From: Tetracentron sinense
Taxonomy: Eukaryota > Streptophyta > Magnoliopsida > Trochodendrales > Trochodendraceae
Direction of reading: 5' to 3'
Length of the DNA stretch: 64,000 nt
Assembly: GCA_015143295.1 (NCBI GenBank)
Contig: CM026556.1
Coordinates: forward strand, 19,096,547 to 19,160,546
Shown: in pieces, positions 23,629-33,869 of the stretch
Numbering within the stretch: the stretch's first letter is position 1
Layout: every line of letters starts with the position of its first letter
Made by a program: the position numbers and the translations under genes
The notes under the pieces: generated by a model
What the model saw: only the letters and a program-made list of their open reading frames with translations
Databases searched by the model: none
Told to the model about the DNA's origin: nothing

Positions 23629-23637
23629 TTATACCAA

Positions 23638-23721
23638 TGATAAGTGCCTTGACCAATACTCTTCAAAAGACCGGCCTGATGAGGTACGGAAGATCAATTT
23701 ACTTATTAAAGGCACGTAACA
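23638..23721 (-). repeat. TRIM LTR D, reduced copy
   Basis: TGATAAGTGCC...GGCACGTAACA, 84 bp. It has the right ends but lacks most of the LTR body. Confidence 0.5.
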
Positions 23722-23933
23722 TACCACCACGCTTCTGTAGCCGACGTCATCGGCGGCTCTCACTCTAGGGCGGGGCAATTCTCAAGATTTTTTCTATAGC
23801 CCTCCCTAGGTAGCCCTTTCCATGCGGCTTTCACTCTGGGGCGGAGCACTTCTCCGACCTTTTTCCATAACCCTCCCCAAGTAGCCCTTTCCGTGACTCG
23901 AACTCATGACGTGCTGTTTGGCTCTGATACCAA

Positions 23934-24188
23934 TGATACGTGCTTTCTAGTTTCTTCGAGGGAAACCGGCCTCCTTGAGTTACTTTGAGGGTAACAAACC
24001 TCCTTGAGAGAAACTCTCCTTTTGATTTAATTGATTGATAGATGCTCAATTACAAATCTTAGATAAGTTTAAATAGAGAAGACTCCTTCTCATAACCACC
24101 CAATACCTATAACTAACTCCTAACTCTAACCAACCACTGACCCTAACCAATCCTAACACTAACTAACCCTAACTCGAGTCACGTAACA
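23934..24188 (-). repeat. TRIM LTR B
   Basis: 255 bp, TGATACGTGC...CACGTAACA, nearly identical to copy C and the same length. Confidence 0.9.
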
Positions 24189-24267
24189 TATCATTCCCTT
24201 TACAGAAATCTTGTCCTCAAAATTTAGATTATTTTTTTTTACATAAACAAAATTCTCAAATAAAAAT

Positions 24268-24657
24268 CTACCATTGTTGTGTTTCCTTGTATAATGATTT
24301 CACCATCCAAAAACACAGCCTCAATTTGTCTTGAATCTTGATTGATGATTGTGGTTGAATCTGAACACTTGAAACTTTGTTTACTGCATCTTCAACTTCA
24401 TCTTGTACAACATTTGTGACTCCTTTTCTTGCATCGTCAATTTCGTCTTACACAACATTCTTGACTCCTTCTTTTGCTACATCTTCAACTCCATCTTGCA
24501 CATTATTTTTGATTGCATCTTCAATAGCATCTTCTACTAGTGTAAAAAATGTTTTAAATGCAATTTTGATGGCTGAAAAAATTTCATTCATAATTCTCAG
24601 ATCATCATTAATAACCCTAAAATCTTCTCGAATCTCCTTCCAAGTATAAGTGTCCAT
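24268..24657 (-). pseudogene. ORF inside the TRIM, one stop
   Basis: 130 codons from ATG (24655-24657) to TAG (24268-24270), interrupted by one TAA at about codon 69. It starts MDTYTWKEIREDFRVINDD and continues with amphipathic, acidic repeats (EDAIEDAI, DGVEDVAKEGV, DEIDDARKGV, DEVEDAV), so it would form long helices or a coiled coil. It begins about 25 bp inside the primer site, where gag would start. The family is not recognised; it may be a reduced gag or a peptide particular to this element. Confidence 0.55.
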
Positions 24658-24693
24658 GCTTTGAAAACAGATCGACCTGGCTCTTGATACCAA

Positions 24694-24948
24694 TGTAACG
24701 TGTTTTCTAGTTTTTTCGAGGGAAACCGGCCTCCTTGAATTACTTCGAGGGTAACAAACCTCCTTGAGAGAAACTCACCTTTTGATTTAATTGACTGATA
24801 GATGCTCAATTACAGATCTTACATAAGTTTAAATAGAGAAGACTCTTTCTCATAACCACCCACTACCTATAACTAACCCCTAACTTTAACCAACCACTGA
24901 CCCTGACCAATCCTAACTCTAACTAACCCTAACTCTAGTCACGTAACA
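24694..24948 (-). repeat. TRIM LTR C
   Basis: 255 bp, TGTAACGTGTTTTC...CACGTAACA, with the primer-binding-like site on its left. Confidence 0.9.
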
Positions 24949-24953
24949 AAGGG

Positions 24954-25648
24954 GATCTAATAACAAGAGTAAAAAAATAGAATGAACAAAATACAGATAT
25001 AAAAAAAATGAGTAAATAATAGAAAAATTATCATACCGAGTGTGAAGCGATCTTCACCAAAGATTTTGTGAGAGGCAAAATGCAAAACCTGACGCCACAG
25101 AACATTAAAGAAAAAAAATGTAAAAAGAAACTCACGAAGTTTAATTTCGTTTTAAAAAGGCAGAAACTTACATTCCTCGGCCACCGGCCAAAGCTTCTTC
25201 TGATGGATTTTTCCATTCATCAAACCTGTAAGAAAATAATTGTGTAAATAAATGAGAACTCTATTCCTTTTCTGGGTTCTAGGGTTTAGAGAATCCAACA
25301 GTGGAGAGAGAGTGAGAGTGAGAGTCGGAGAGGGAGAAGTACACCCAACCATAACGCCTGTCAAATATGAGGCGTTTCGGAGGTCGTTTCGCCGCAACTC
25401 CGGAGGAGTAGGAATTGGGGTCCAAAGTCATGCCCTCCTCTGGTAGAAGTATAACAGCGAATATCAGTTTGGGAAGCGAACTTCAGTTTTCAATTTACTG
25501 TGAACTAGCAGGCGTGCGATGCACGTGAGAGCGAGGGGAAGGGATTAACCACACTTACTTCATAAGAGTTAAAAGGGACACGTGTTAACCCACGGGTGCC
25601 GAGTTCAATCTAAACTACAATGTGGCCCGTGCGATGCACGGGGAATTA
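24954..25648. other. Intergenic with two GTGCGATGCAC hairpins
   Basis: CGTGCGATGCACG at 25513-25525 lies next to ACTAG (25504-25508); read on the - strand this is a hairpin followed by CTAGT, the pattern of a Helitron 3' end. A second, perfect stem, CCCGTGC-GAT-GCACGGG, is at 25626-25642. No matching Helitron 5' end was found. Confidence 0.45.
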
Positions 25649-25657
25649 TAAGAATAA

Positions 25658-25741
25658 GAGGAAAATACGGATTTGGGCCCCGTATTATGAAAAAACCCAT
25701 ATATGGGCTCCGGTTTGAAATATTTATTTCTGTAGGCTTCT
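25658..25741 (+). repeat. Left TIR of the MULE
   Basis: Starts GAGGAAAATACGGATTTGGG and pairs with 33467-33550 across about 84 bp with a few mismatches. Confidence 0.93.
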
Positions 25742-26040
25742 ACAGTGATTTTAGTGGAGCACGTGGTTTCCTCTAAAAAAAATTTCTCCAAAATGCCCCA
25801 CATCCCTGTTAGAGAACCCTTAAACACCGTGCGACTGAGCTCAAGCTTTCCCCTTCAACGAAGCGTTCATCCGAAACCCAAGCTTTCCCCTTCGTTGCAA
25901 CGAGGTAGACTTAAGTTTTCCCTTTCGTTGAAGCTTTCTCTTTCATTGCAACTGAGCTAAACCCTTGTGAAGAAGAAGTAGAAGAACATAGGGTAAGTGT
26001 TTATATGTTTTTGATCCATTTTGCGATGGTTACAGTGATC

Positions 26041-26760
26041 ATATTCGGTATTTGCTAGGGTTATGTGCTCATTTTCCTCATTTTCTGTTATTAGAGTTCA
26101 TTTTCGATGGTTGTAGTGATAAAGTTTGATTTTTTTTGCTCATTTTCGGTGGTTATCTGTGATTACAGTGCATTTTCAATGTTACAGTTCTCATTTTCGG
26201 TGGTTTTGAGCTTATTTTCGGCGGTTTTGTGGTCATTTTCGGGGGTTTGATGTTATTGCATTTTCTCTTTTACAGGGCTTTTCGATGATTTTATGTCAAT
26301 TTTCGGTGGTTTTCCAGTATAACAGTGCTTTTTCGATGATTTTTTACCCATTTTCAGTGGTTTTCCAGTATAACAGTGCATTTTCGATGATTTTATGCAG
26401 ATTTTCGGTGGTTTTCTGTTATTACAGTGCTATTTCGGCGGTCTTGTGGTCATTTTCGGTGGTTTTCTGTTATTGCATTTTCGATATTACAGTGTATTTT
26501 CGATGATTTTATGCTCCTGTTCGGTGGTTTTCTGTTATTACAGTTCTGTTTCGATGCTTTGATGCTCATTTTCGGTGGTTTTCTGTTCTGACACTGCTTT
26601 TCGATGGATACAATGCCCATTTTCGAGGGTTTTCTGTTATTGCAATTTTGATATGACAGTGCTATTTCGATGATTTTGTGATCTTCGGCGGTTCTGGTTA
26701 TTACAGTGCATTTTCAATGGTTACAGCGCTCATTTTCGAAAATTTTCAGATTACTTTAAC
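26041..26760 (+). repeat. MULE array 1: ATTTTCGGTGG units, about 51-bp period
   Basis: Repeated ATTTTCGGTGGTTTTCTG, then TTATTACAGTG and TTTTCGATGATTTTATG, with a period near 51 bp, between the left TIR and the transposase ORF. Each unit carries a pyrimidine tract plus ACAG, like a 3' splice site. Confidence 0.9.
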
Positions 26761-26790
26761 GGATTGAGTGTTTTCCAGATATTGCAGATA

Positions 26791-27589
26791 ATGCCGATAT
26801 CAGTAGTTTGTTGTTATGACGGTGAGTGGAACATTGACGACCGTGTTCGAGGGTACGTGTACAGTGATGGAAAATCAAAGTTGTTGCAATTATCTTCGAA
26901 AATGACATATGACAAACTATTAAATAAAGTTTATCAATTGACTAACACTCGACTAGAAGAGTTTGAATAGTTTGCTGAAAGAAGCAAGAGAATATCCAGT
27001 AGTCACTATGCTTTTGGAGAATGTGCGACTGAAGATACAAAATATGTTCTACAACCGAAAAATCAGTGCTATGCAAATGAATGGCAGGCTAACAACATGG
27101 GCCGAAGAGCAAATACAAAAGGGACAATCACAGGCACGTTATTTAGATTCTTATGGAATTGCTATGTATCAGTATTATGTGGTTGGGAAAAACAATCGAG
27201 ATACTGTGAAGCTTCTGGATGGGAATTGCACTTGTGGGAAATTCTATAAAATAGGGTTGCCTTGTGAACATGCCTTGGCTGGATGTAGAAAGTATCGGGT
27301 AGATCCATACAACTATTGTTCGCCATTCTACACATCACTAACGTACCAAGCCACCTACCAAGAGTCAATATATCCACTGCTTGACAAAAAATCATGGGAC
27401 CTCCCACCTGAAATCATGGTAGAAATTGAGAGGATTAAACCACCGGTGGGAAGAAGACGTTCAGGAAGGCCGAAGAAGAATAGAATTCTCTCACAGGGTG
27501 AGGAAAGGTCCACTGTAAGATGTGGAAGATGTAAACAAACTGGGCACAATAGGCAAACATGTAATAATCTTGTTCCCCATGGTGGTTGA
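26791..27589 (+). pseudogene. MULE transposase (mudrA-like), core deleted
   Basis: The protein would have cut and joined the element ends in the nucleus. The first part (26791-26958; MPISVVCCYDGEWNIDDRVR...KVYQLTN) is the N-terminal domain of MULE transposases. It jumps at about 26955-26965 into the C-terminal part (26963-27589; FNSLLKEAREYPVVTMLL), which has a SWIM zinc finger (CTCGKFYKIGLPCEH near 27225-27275) and a CCHC knuckle (CGRCKQTGHNRQTC near 27522-27563). The DNA-binding and DDE catalytic domains, several hundred residues, are missing and the join is out of frame. A splice-like TTGCAG lies just before the ATG. It cannot be an active transposase. Confidence 0.9.
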
Positions 27590-27689
27590 GTGTAGTGTCT
27601 AATGTTGAATGTAATGAAAAACATGTAATGCTTAATGAATGGTTGGTTTGAAGGTTCTTTATTATTTATCCAATATTATAGAATCTCAA

Positions 27690-28290
27690 AAAAGATGGAA
27701 AAAGACAGAAAATGGGAATAAAATGCAGAAAGTGACAGGAAAATACCGAAAATGGCAATAAAATGCCGAAAATGGCTACTGGATTGCAACAGAAAAATGC
27801 CGAAATTGACAGGGAAAAACCGAAAAATGCCGAAAATGGCTACTGGAAATGGCAAAAATGCTGAAAATGACTGCTAGAATTCAACAGAAAAATGCCGAAA
27901 TTGACAGAAAAATACCGAAATTGGCTAAGAATGCCGAAAATGGGTACTGAAAATGGCAAAATTGCCGAATTTGATAGAAAAATGGCGAAAATGGGTACTG
28001 GAAATGGCAAAAATGCCGAAAATACAGTACTGCAGAATACCGAAAATGGGACTGTAATACCGAAAATTGATCCTGTTATGCTGAAAATGCCTACTAGACA
28101 GTGTAAAATGCCAAAAATCAGCCATGTTAAGCCGAAAATGGCTACTGGAAATGGCACAAAATGCCGAAATTGAGCCCTGTTATGCCGAAAATGGCTACTG
28201 GGACACTCTAAAATGCCGAAATGGAGCCCTATAAAACTGAAAATAATCTGTAATATGACGAAAAAACCAAAAATATGCACTGGATATTGT
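27690..28290 (-). repeat. MULE array 2: CCGAAAATGG units between the two genes
   Basis: Irregular repeats of AATGCCGAAAATGGCTACTG and relatives lie between the 3' ends of the two convergent genes. In the sense of the ULP gene they read ATTTTCGG. Confidence 0.85.
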
Positions 28291-28515
28291 AATAAATGAC
28301 GAAAATCATCTCTAAATACACAATATTACAGGACTGTACACAAATAGTCCATAAGAAGTCAATATTACAACATTACAACATCATCACAACAATCCATAAT
28401 AGTACATCACAACCCATCCATAATAGTCTATCAAGAAACTGCACCCCGGCCTATCTTCTCCCTCCTCTTCATCATGGGACCTCAGCATCCAACATTGGGA
28501 CGTTATCACAGCCCA

Positions 28516-31500
28516 TCACGCCTTCACTGACCCCGTCATAACATCGAAAGCTATTCGCTTCCGCATTGAAGATATATCGTCCTACAAAAATAGTTAAAAA
28601 AAAGTCAGTATGCTACAAATGATTGATGATATTTACCAATGGATGTACAAATACCTGAGTGAACGTAATGGGTAAGTCAGCGCATAAGAAGTCAATATAT
28701 TTCATAACGAATACTCCACAGTCCCGACTGAATATACAAAACAAACAGTTACAGTTGCTTAGGATGAGTCATGTTAGTGTATTGGTAAATATAAGATTAA
28801 ATGTTTTAGAAAGACTTACGTATTCTTCTGTTTTGGTATATTTTTTACTTCTATGACCTCCCATTTTTGACCTATGAAGGCTGAGTTGTCACCACACATG
28901 TGAAACAGTGCAGGCATCCTCACTGTGATAGCTGAGATATGATCTCCATGTTGTAATGCCGGGTGTGGGAAAAATGAGTCGAAGAGGAGGATACGCCTTG
29001 TGGGGGGTTCAAGCACAACCAATAGCCAGTGACTAGCGGGGTTCACAGGGAAGTATATCCTTTCACATTCCCACATGGGGGTCCCTCCTCGAACCCCCAT
29101 GATAGCGGCCTTCATATCTGGCCCCACCCGACTAGTCATGTCCTCAGTCAGGTTCTTGGAATTCAAAGTTGAATGGTAGGTGTCCAAAAAGTGACACTCC
29201 TTGAATAACGAATACTGAAACATAACGAACATTATTGTTACTTAGAAATTACGAATATACATTGGATAAATGTATATATTGGATAAACTAAAACATAACA
29301 AAAGTATTATGAGTTACCGTGAACCAAGTTTTGCCAAAAGCGCAGACTTGATTGTATTTCGAGGAGTATTGCTCATTTCTTTGAGCCAATAACTCCGTAT
29401 ACATGTCAATTTGCTGTCATATTTATCCAATGTTAGATAATCTCACAAAAGAATACCGAAAATAACGATAATGGATAGTGATAGTACTACCGAAAATGGT
29501 CCTCAACTACTGAAAATGGATGTACAAATGAGAATTAAATACCGAAAATGGGTGTTGTAATTGCGAAAATGGGTACTGGATTCATTATTAAAACCACTGA
29601 AGTACCGAAAATTACACAAACAAATACCGAAAATGGCTCTGAAATACCGAAAATGGCTACTGGATTCATCAATTAAACCACAGAAATACCGAAAATTACA
29701 CTGAAATACCGAAAATAGCTACTGGATTCATCATTAAAACCACTGAAATACCGAAAATTATACAGAAATACCGAAAATGGCTACTGGATTCATCATTAAA
29801 ACCACTGAAATACCGAAAATTATACAGAAATACTGAAAATGGCTACTGGATTCAGCATTAAAACCACTGAAATACCGAAAATTATACAGAAATACCGAAA
29901 ATGGCTACTGGATTCAGCATTAAAACCACTGAAATACCGAAAATTATACAGAAATATCGAAAATGGTTACTGGATTCATCATTAAAACCACAGAAATACC
30001 GAAAATTATACAGAAATATCGAAAATGGCTACTGGATTCATCATTAAAACCACTGAAATACAGAAAATGAAACTGAAATACCGATAATGAAACTGAAATA
30101 CCGAAAATGGCTACTGGATTCATCAATAAAAGTACTAGGTTTACCAATGAATCAATCCACGTAGTTGAGCTAGAAATCCCTCCCACAATATCCGCTGTCA
30201 CCATCACCTTGTCAATCAAAATTGAAGTTGCTCCCGACTTTATGAAATCGCGCAGTTGCTTCGACTCCTCTTTTGATAAAGGATTTTTGGGGTTAGCAGC
30301 TCCAATTGTCATTTTCCTTCCTTTCATTTGAATGAAAGGGGATCGCAGATATTGAGACTTCACTACCGGTCTATTTGACACCTGCATATATTGCCAAATA
30401 TAAGTTCCGGCTTGATGAAAACCCATTTCACAGACTCTCATTACACGTCTTAGGAATGTAAACACACACCTCTAGAAGGTCTTCAAGCCCCTTCGAATCT
30501 GCACCCCCCTTCGAATCTACGGGAGTCAACTCAATGATGGGATCCATCTTCTCATCAATGAAAGAATGTCCATGTGTCGGCGCTGCTTCGGGAGTGAAGA
30601 TGAGATCCATCTTCTCATCAACGAAAGAATGTCCCTGTGTCGGCGCTGCTTCGGGACTCAATATGGGAGACATCTTATCACTGAAAGATTTTTGATCACC
30701 AGAAGTTTTTTCATCTTTTTTTTGTTGCGCTACCCATTGCTCAAACAAGCTTTTTATTTGCAGGGATACTCGCTCAACAACTCGGTCGACAACTTGGTCA
30801 ACAACTCGATCAACAACTCGGTCAAAATAACGGTCTAAAACTCTCTCCATTGCCCGCTCAACGGAGGAATTGATATCATGAACCTGAAAATATTGAACAT
30901 CAAACAACTAGTAAGTAAAAATCCCTAAAATTAGACAATTTATATGTCAAAATGTCGAAAATCATAAAAAATAATCACAATCAATATTTGTACCCTTTTT
31001 GACCTCTGCTCGAACCTTCTCTTCTTCGCCGGAGATGGGGCTGGACTTACATCATCATCACCATCACCCCCATCGCTACCACCACCGTCACTATCACCAC
31101 CATCACCCCCATCACCATCACCACCATCACCACCATCACTATCACCCTCCCCCTCCTCATCCTCCTCCCCCTCCTCATCATCATCACCCTCAGCACTCAA
31201 TCGTACTAACACATCCTTCACAACCTGCTGCTCCTTCTCTGTAGGAGTAGGCTTTATATTGCTCAGCTTGATCTGTAAAACAACAAAGGATATGTTATAA
31301 AATAACAAATGATCTGTAAAATAACAAATGATATTGCAAGTTGAATATTGTAAAACAACAACTCCAATTACATACTTTACTTAAATTGAATATGGCATTT
31401 GCAAGTGACTTGTAGCTGAGATAGGATGTATTCGCCCACCGCAGAACCCGTGGGAATGTCATCGTACCTAGGGGTGCATTACGAGAACACAGCCTCCCAA

Positions 31501-32305
31501 GTGCTGGGATGCACTCATAAGCCCAAATCTGACATCAGTCATAAATTTTACTATTAGTTCAAGTAGAAGTAAACACAAATTAGCTAACATGGAAAATTTA
31601 CAAAATTTAGGTAGTCATATGTTTACCTGGAAGGCAAGAGTACATCCGTTTATATTGTACTGCTTCTTCGTATAAAGAGCAGTTTCTAGGCCAACCTTGC
31701 ACAACTCAAAACCCAAAGTCCCCCATGGGTATTTGTTGAAGGCCTCCCAATCATCCACTAGGCACAAATGGCCTGTGTTAACACCCACATGCGTGCCGGT
31801 GCCTACGAGCAACAACTCAATAAAGAGGACCAGTGATAGATTCACCGCATCCATATGATCATCACATCTCTTGAACTCCTCAAGAAGCCTTGCCTTTTTA
31901 ATCACCGCCAACTTTTGAAACTTTCGATACTTGAGAGAGGTTGGTGGCGCTTCATGTTTAAGGACCGGAGCCTTAGACACTTGGGCATTAAGGCCCATGA
32001 TCAGAGTAAAGTCCAACACTGTGAACTCTACACTCTTCCCGCATACTTCGAAACGTAACCCTCCTTTACGCCTCTGTAGAAAATGGTGGATTGCTTGGCC
32101 ACACAATAGTATTTTAGGTATGTTGTAAAGGTGGGCAAAGCAGCTCTCCATCCAAATTCTTTTTCTCTCTGGATTGGCCTCTAATAATGGTTTTATCTTG
32201 TCAAACCATATCGTTTGGGAGCATTTAATCGAAGGAAAATATTTATCTTCTTTCTCTTTTCTCTTTTTTCTTTTCCCTACCGGCTTTTCTCTTTGTACGA
32301 GGCAT
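28516..32305 (-). CDS. DUF1985-ULP1/C48 cysteine protease gene of the MULE
   Basis: Nine exons (- strand): about 32305-31627, 31528-31376, 31272-30994, 30883-30470, 30381-30145, 29413-29318, 29214-28820, 28727-28655, 28581-28516 (TGA), all with GT/AG borders and consistent phase; about 790 residues. Exons 1-2 are a DUF1985 domain (IHHFLQRRKGGLRFEV, VNLSLVLFIELLLVG, DWEAFNKYPWGTLGFE, IWAYECIPALGRL). Exon 3 is Asp/Glu/Gly-rich and ends in a nuclear-type signal, KKRRFEQRSKR. Exon 4 is a coiled coil (DRVVDRVVDQVVDRVV). Exons 7-8 are the SUMO-protease-like C48 domain with the triad His (ASHWLLVV), Asp (LLFDS) and Cys (RDCGVFVMKY). The first ATG (32303-32305), just after a 3' splice-like ttttgcag, is one base out of frame with exon 1, so the start is uncertain or frameshifted. 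Confidence 0.88.
29450..30125 (-). repeat. MULE array 3: 62-bp units in intron 5 of the ULP gene
   Basis: CTACTGGATTCATCATTAAA then ACCACTGAAATACCGAAAAT and related parts repeat with a 62-bp period (for example at 29781, 29843, 29905). It fills the intron between exons 5 and 6. Confidence 0.92.
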
Positions 32306-32379
32306 CTTGTCGCTGCAAAATTGAAAAACAATAAACACTATCATAACAATAACCATCGAAAGTACTGACAATAACCAGT

Positions 32380-33120
32380 CATAGCAAAAAATATCGAAAA
32401 TAAGCACTGGGATAACAGAAAAATACCGAAAATAGGCACTGGGATAACAGAAAAATACCGAAAATAGGCACTGGGATAACAGAAAAATACCGAAAATAGG
32501 CACTGGGATAACAGAAAAATACCGAAAATAGGCACTGGGATAACAAAAAAATACCGAAAATAGACACTGTCATCACAGAAAAATACCGAAAATATGCATT
32601 GCCAGGCAGAAAAACACCGAAAATAGGCACTGCCAGGACACAAAAACATCGAAAATGGCAGTCATGAAAGCAAAATACCGAAAATTTACTCTGCCAGGAC
32701 ACAAAAATACCGAAATATCGAAATTGCTGTATTTTTGCCGAAATTAAGCACAAAACCATCGAAAATGCATTATAACATAACCATTGAAAATCCCGAAATT
32801 GGGCTCAACATCAACAATAATACCGAAAAAACAATGTCATAATTGAATAATACCGAAAATAAGCAAAAACATAAATATACCGAAAATAAGCATTGATAAC
32901 TGAAAATACCGAAAATGAGTAAAAAACACCGAAAATGGTCGTAAGAACCATCGAAATTGCAATGTATTTTTGCCGAAAATAAACTCAAAAGGGTCGAAAA
33001 TGCACTTTAACTTCACCATTGAAAATCACGAAAAATGAGCAAAAATCAATAATAATACCGAAAATGGTTAATCATAACCATCGAAAATGGTTACTTGAAA
33101 GCATCGAAAATGAAGTCGTT
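32380..33120 (-). repeat. MULE array 4: 32-bp units upstream of the ULP gene
   Basis: AATACCGAAAATAGGCACTG then GGATAACAG repeats with a 32-bp period (32400-32560) and becomes irregular up to 33120. It lies about 350 bp inside the right TIR, mirroring array 1. Confidence 0.92.
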
Positions 33121-33466
33121 AACTGTGGGGCCCATTTTTAAGTTTTAAATTTTATTAAAAACCGCTAAAACTTACAGGGTTGTTCTTCTTCTTCTTCTTC
33201 GGCTTCTTCTTCTTCTTCTTTACGCTATTACGAAGCCCGTAGAGTTCCGGATGTACTGGGTACCCAAGGGTTTTACTTTGGGGAAGGATTTGCAGGTTTC
33301 AAATTTGCGCCTTGAAGGATTTCGGATCACAGGATAACCGAGGGCTTCAGGATAACCGAGGGTTCGTAACCGAGCTTCAGCTTGGGAAGAAAGCTTTGAC
33401 AGCAAGCCAGGGGTATTTTGGGGAGAAAATGCGAAGGGGCAGCACATGCACTTGGCTCCCACGCGT

Positions 33467-33550
33467 GGGAGCCTACAAAAATAAGTTTTCAAACCTGGAG
33501 CCCATAAACGGGTTTTTTCATAATACGGGGCCCAAATCCGTATTTTCCTC
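33467..33550 (-). repeat. Right TIR of the MULE
   Basis: Complement of the left TIR; ends at CCGTATTTTCCTC and is followed by TAAGAATAA. Confidence 0.93.
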
Positions 33551-33869
33551 TAAGAATAACATAAGTGGATAGGATGAGAGAATCTCCTTTTGAGAAGCGT
33601 TAGGAGTATGCCTTCCTGATCCCTGGGTTGTGATGCCCTAGCCTTCCTGATCCCTTCTTGTCTATGGCGGTGGATCTTCTTTGTTTTCCTCTTTCTAGTG
33701 AGTTTCCTTGCTGCTTTTCATATTTCTTCTCTGTAGCCCCTTGCTGTTTCTCTCTGCGTCATTTTTCGTATCTCTTAGCCCTGGCCTCTGGTTTTCTTGA
33801 GATTGGGGGTTCTCTTTGTTTTCATCCTTGTGTGCTCAGTCAGTTCTCGGCTGGTTATCCTCTTCCAGT

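Larger units (their letters stand above)
23362..24948 (-). mobile_element. Rearranged TRIM-type LTR element with inverted end LTR
   Basis: Four LTR copies of one family lie in 1.6 kb: A 23362-23628 (forward), D 23638-23721 (reduced to 84 bp), B 23934-24188 and C 24694-24948 (both 255 bp, orientation opposite to A). Primer-binding-like sites precede B and C (complement of CTCTGATACCA at 23922-23932; a TGGTATCAAGAGC version at 24681-24692). A PPT-like AAAGGGAATGATA lies right of B. The outermost ends are flanked by the same five bases, AAGGG (23357-23361 and 24949-24953). The matched duplication suggests the whole composite integrated as one molecule. B-interior-C by itself looks like an ordinary TRIM. 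Confidence 0.8.
25658..33550 (-). mobile_element. Mutator-like element (MULE) carrying a ULP1-like gene
   Basis: 7893 bp, with 84-bp terminal inverted repeats (25658-25741 and 33467-33550; GAGGAAAATACGG start, roughly 90% alike) and a perfect 9-bp target duplication TAAGAATAA at 25649-25657 and 33551-33559. It holds a transposase gene with its catalytic core deleted (+ strand) and a nine-exon gene for a DUF1985-ULP1/C48 protein (- strand), in convergent order. This layout is that of the Kaonashi (KI) MULEs of Arabidopsis and CUMULE of melon. Intact ends and duplication suggest fairly recent movement with transposase supplied in trans. Confidence 0.95.

Noticed and set aside
24954..25504. Complete Helitron ending at 25504
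   Set aside because: Only a hairpin plus CTAGT was found; no TC-type 5' end or A/T target could be assigned.
27892..28280. Long frames on both strands
   Set aside because: Both are translations of array 2 of the MULE.
30999..31244. His-rich + strand open frame
   Set aside because: It is the antisense of the Asp/Glu/Gly-rich exon 3 of the ULP gene; the GAT/GAC codon runs read as CAT/CAC on the other strand.
32341..32759. Repetitive hydrophobic - strand protein (YFRYFSVIPV)
   Set aside because: Translation of array 4; the 32-bp period gives artificial repeats in several frames.
26041..33120. CRISPR-like regular repeats
   Set aside because: Eukaryotic transposon with TIRs and introns; the units are contiguous tandem copies without unique spacers and no cas genes exist.
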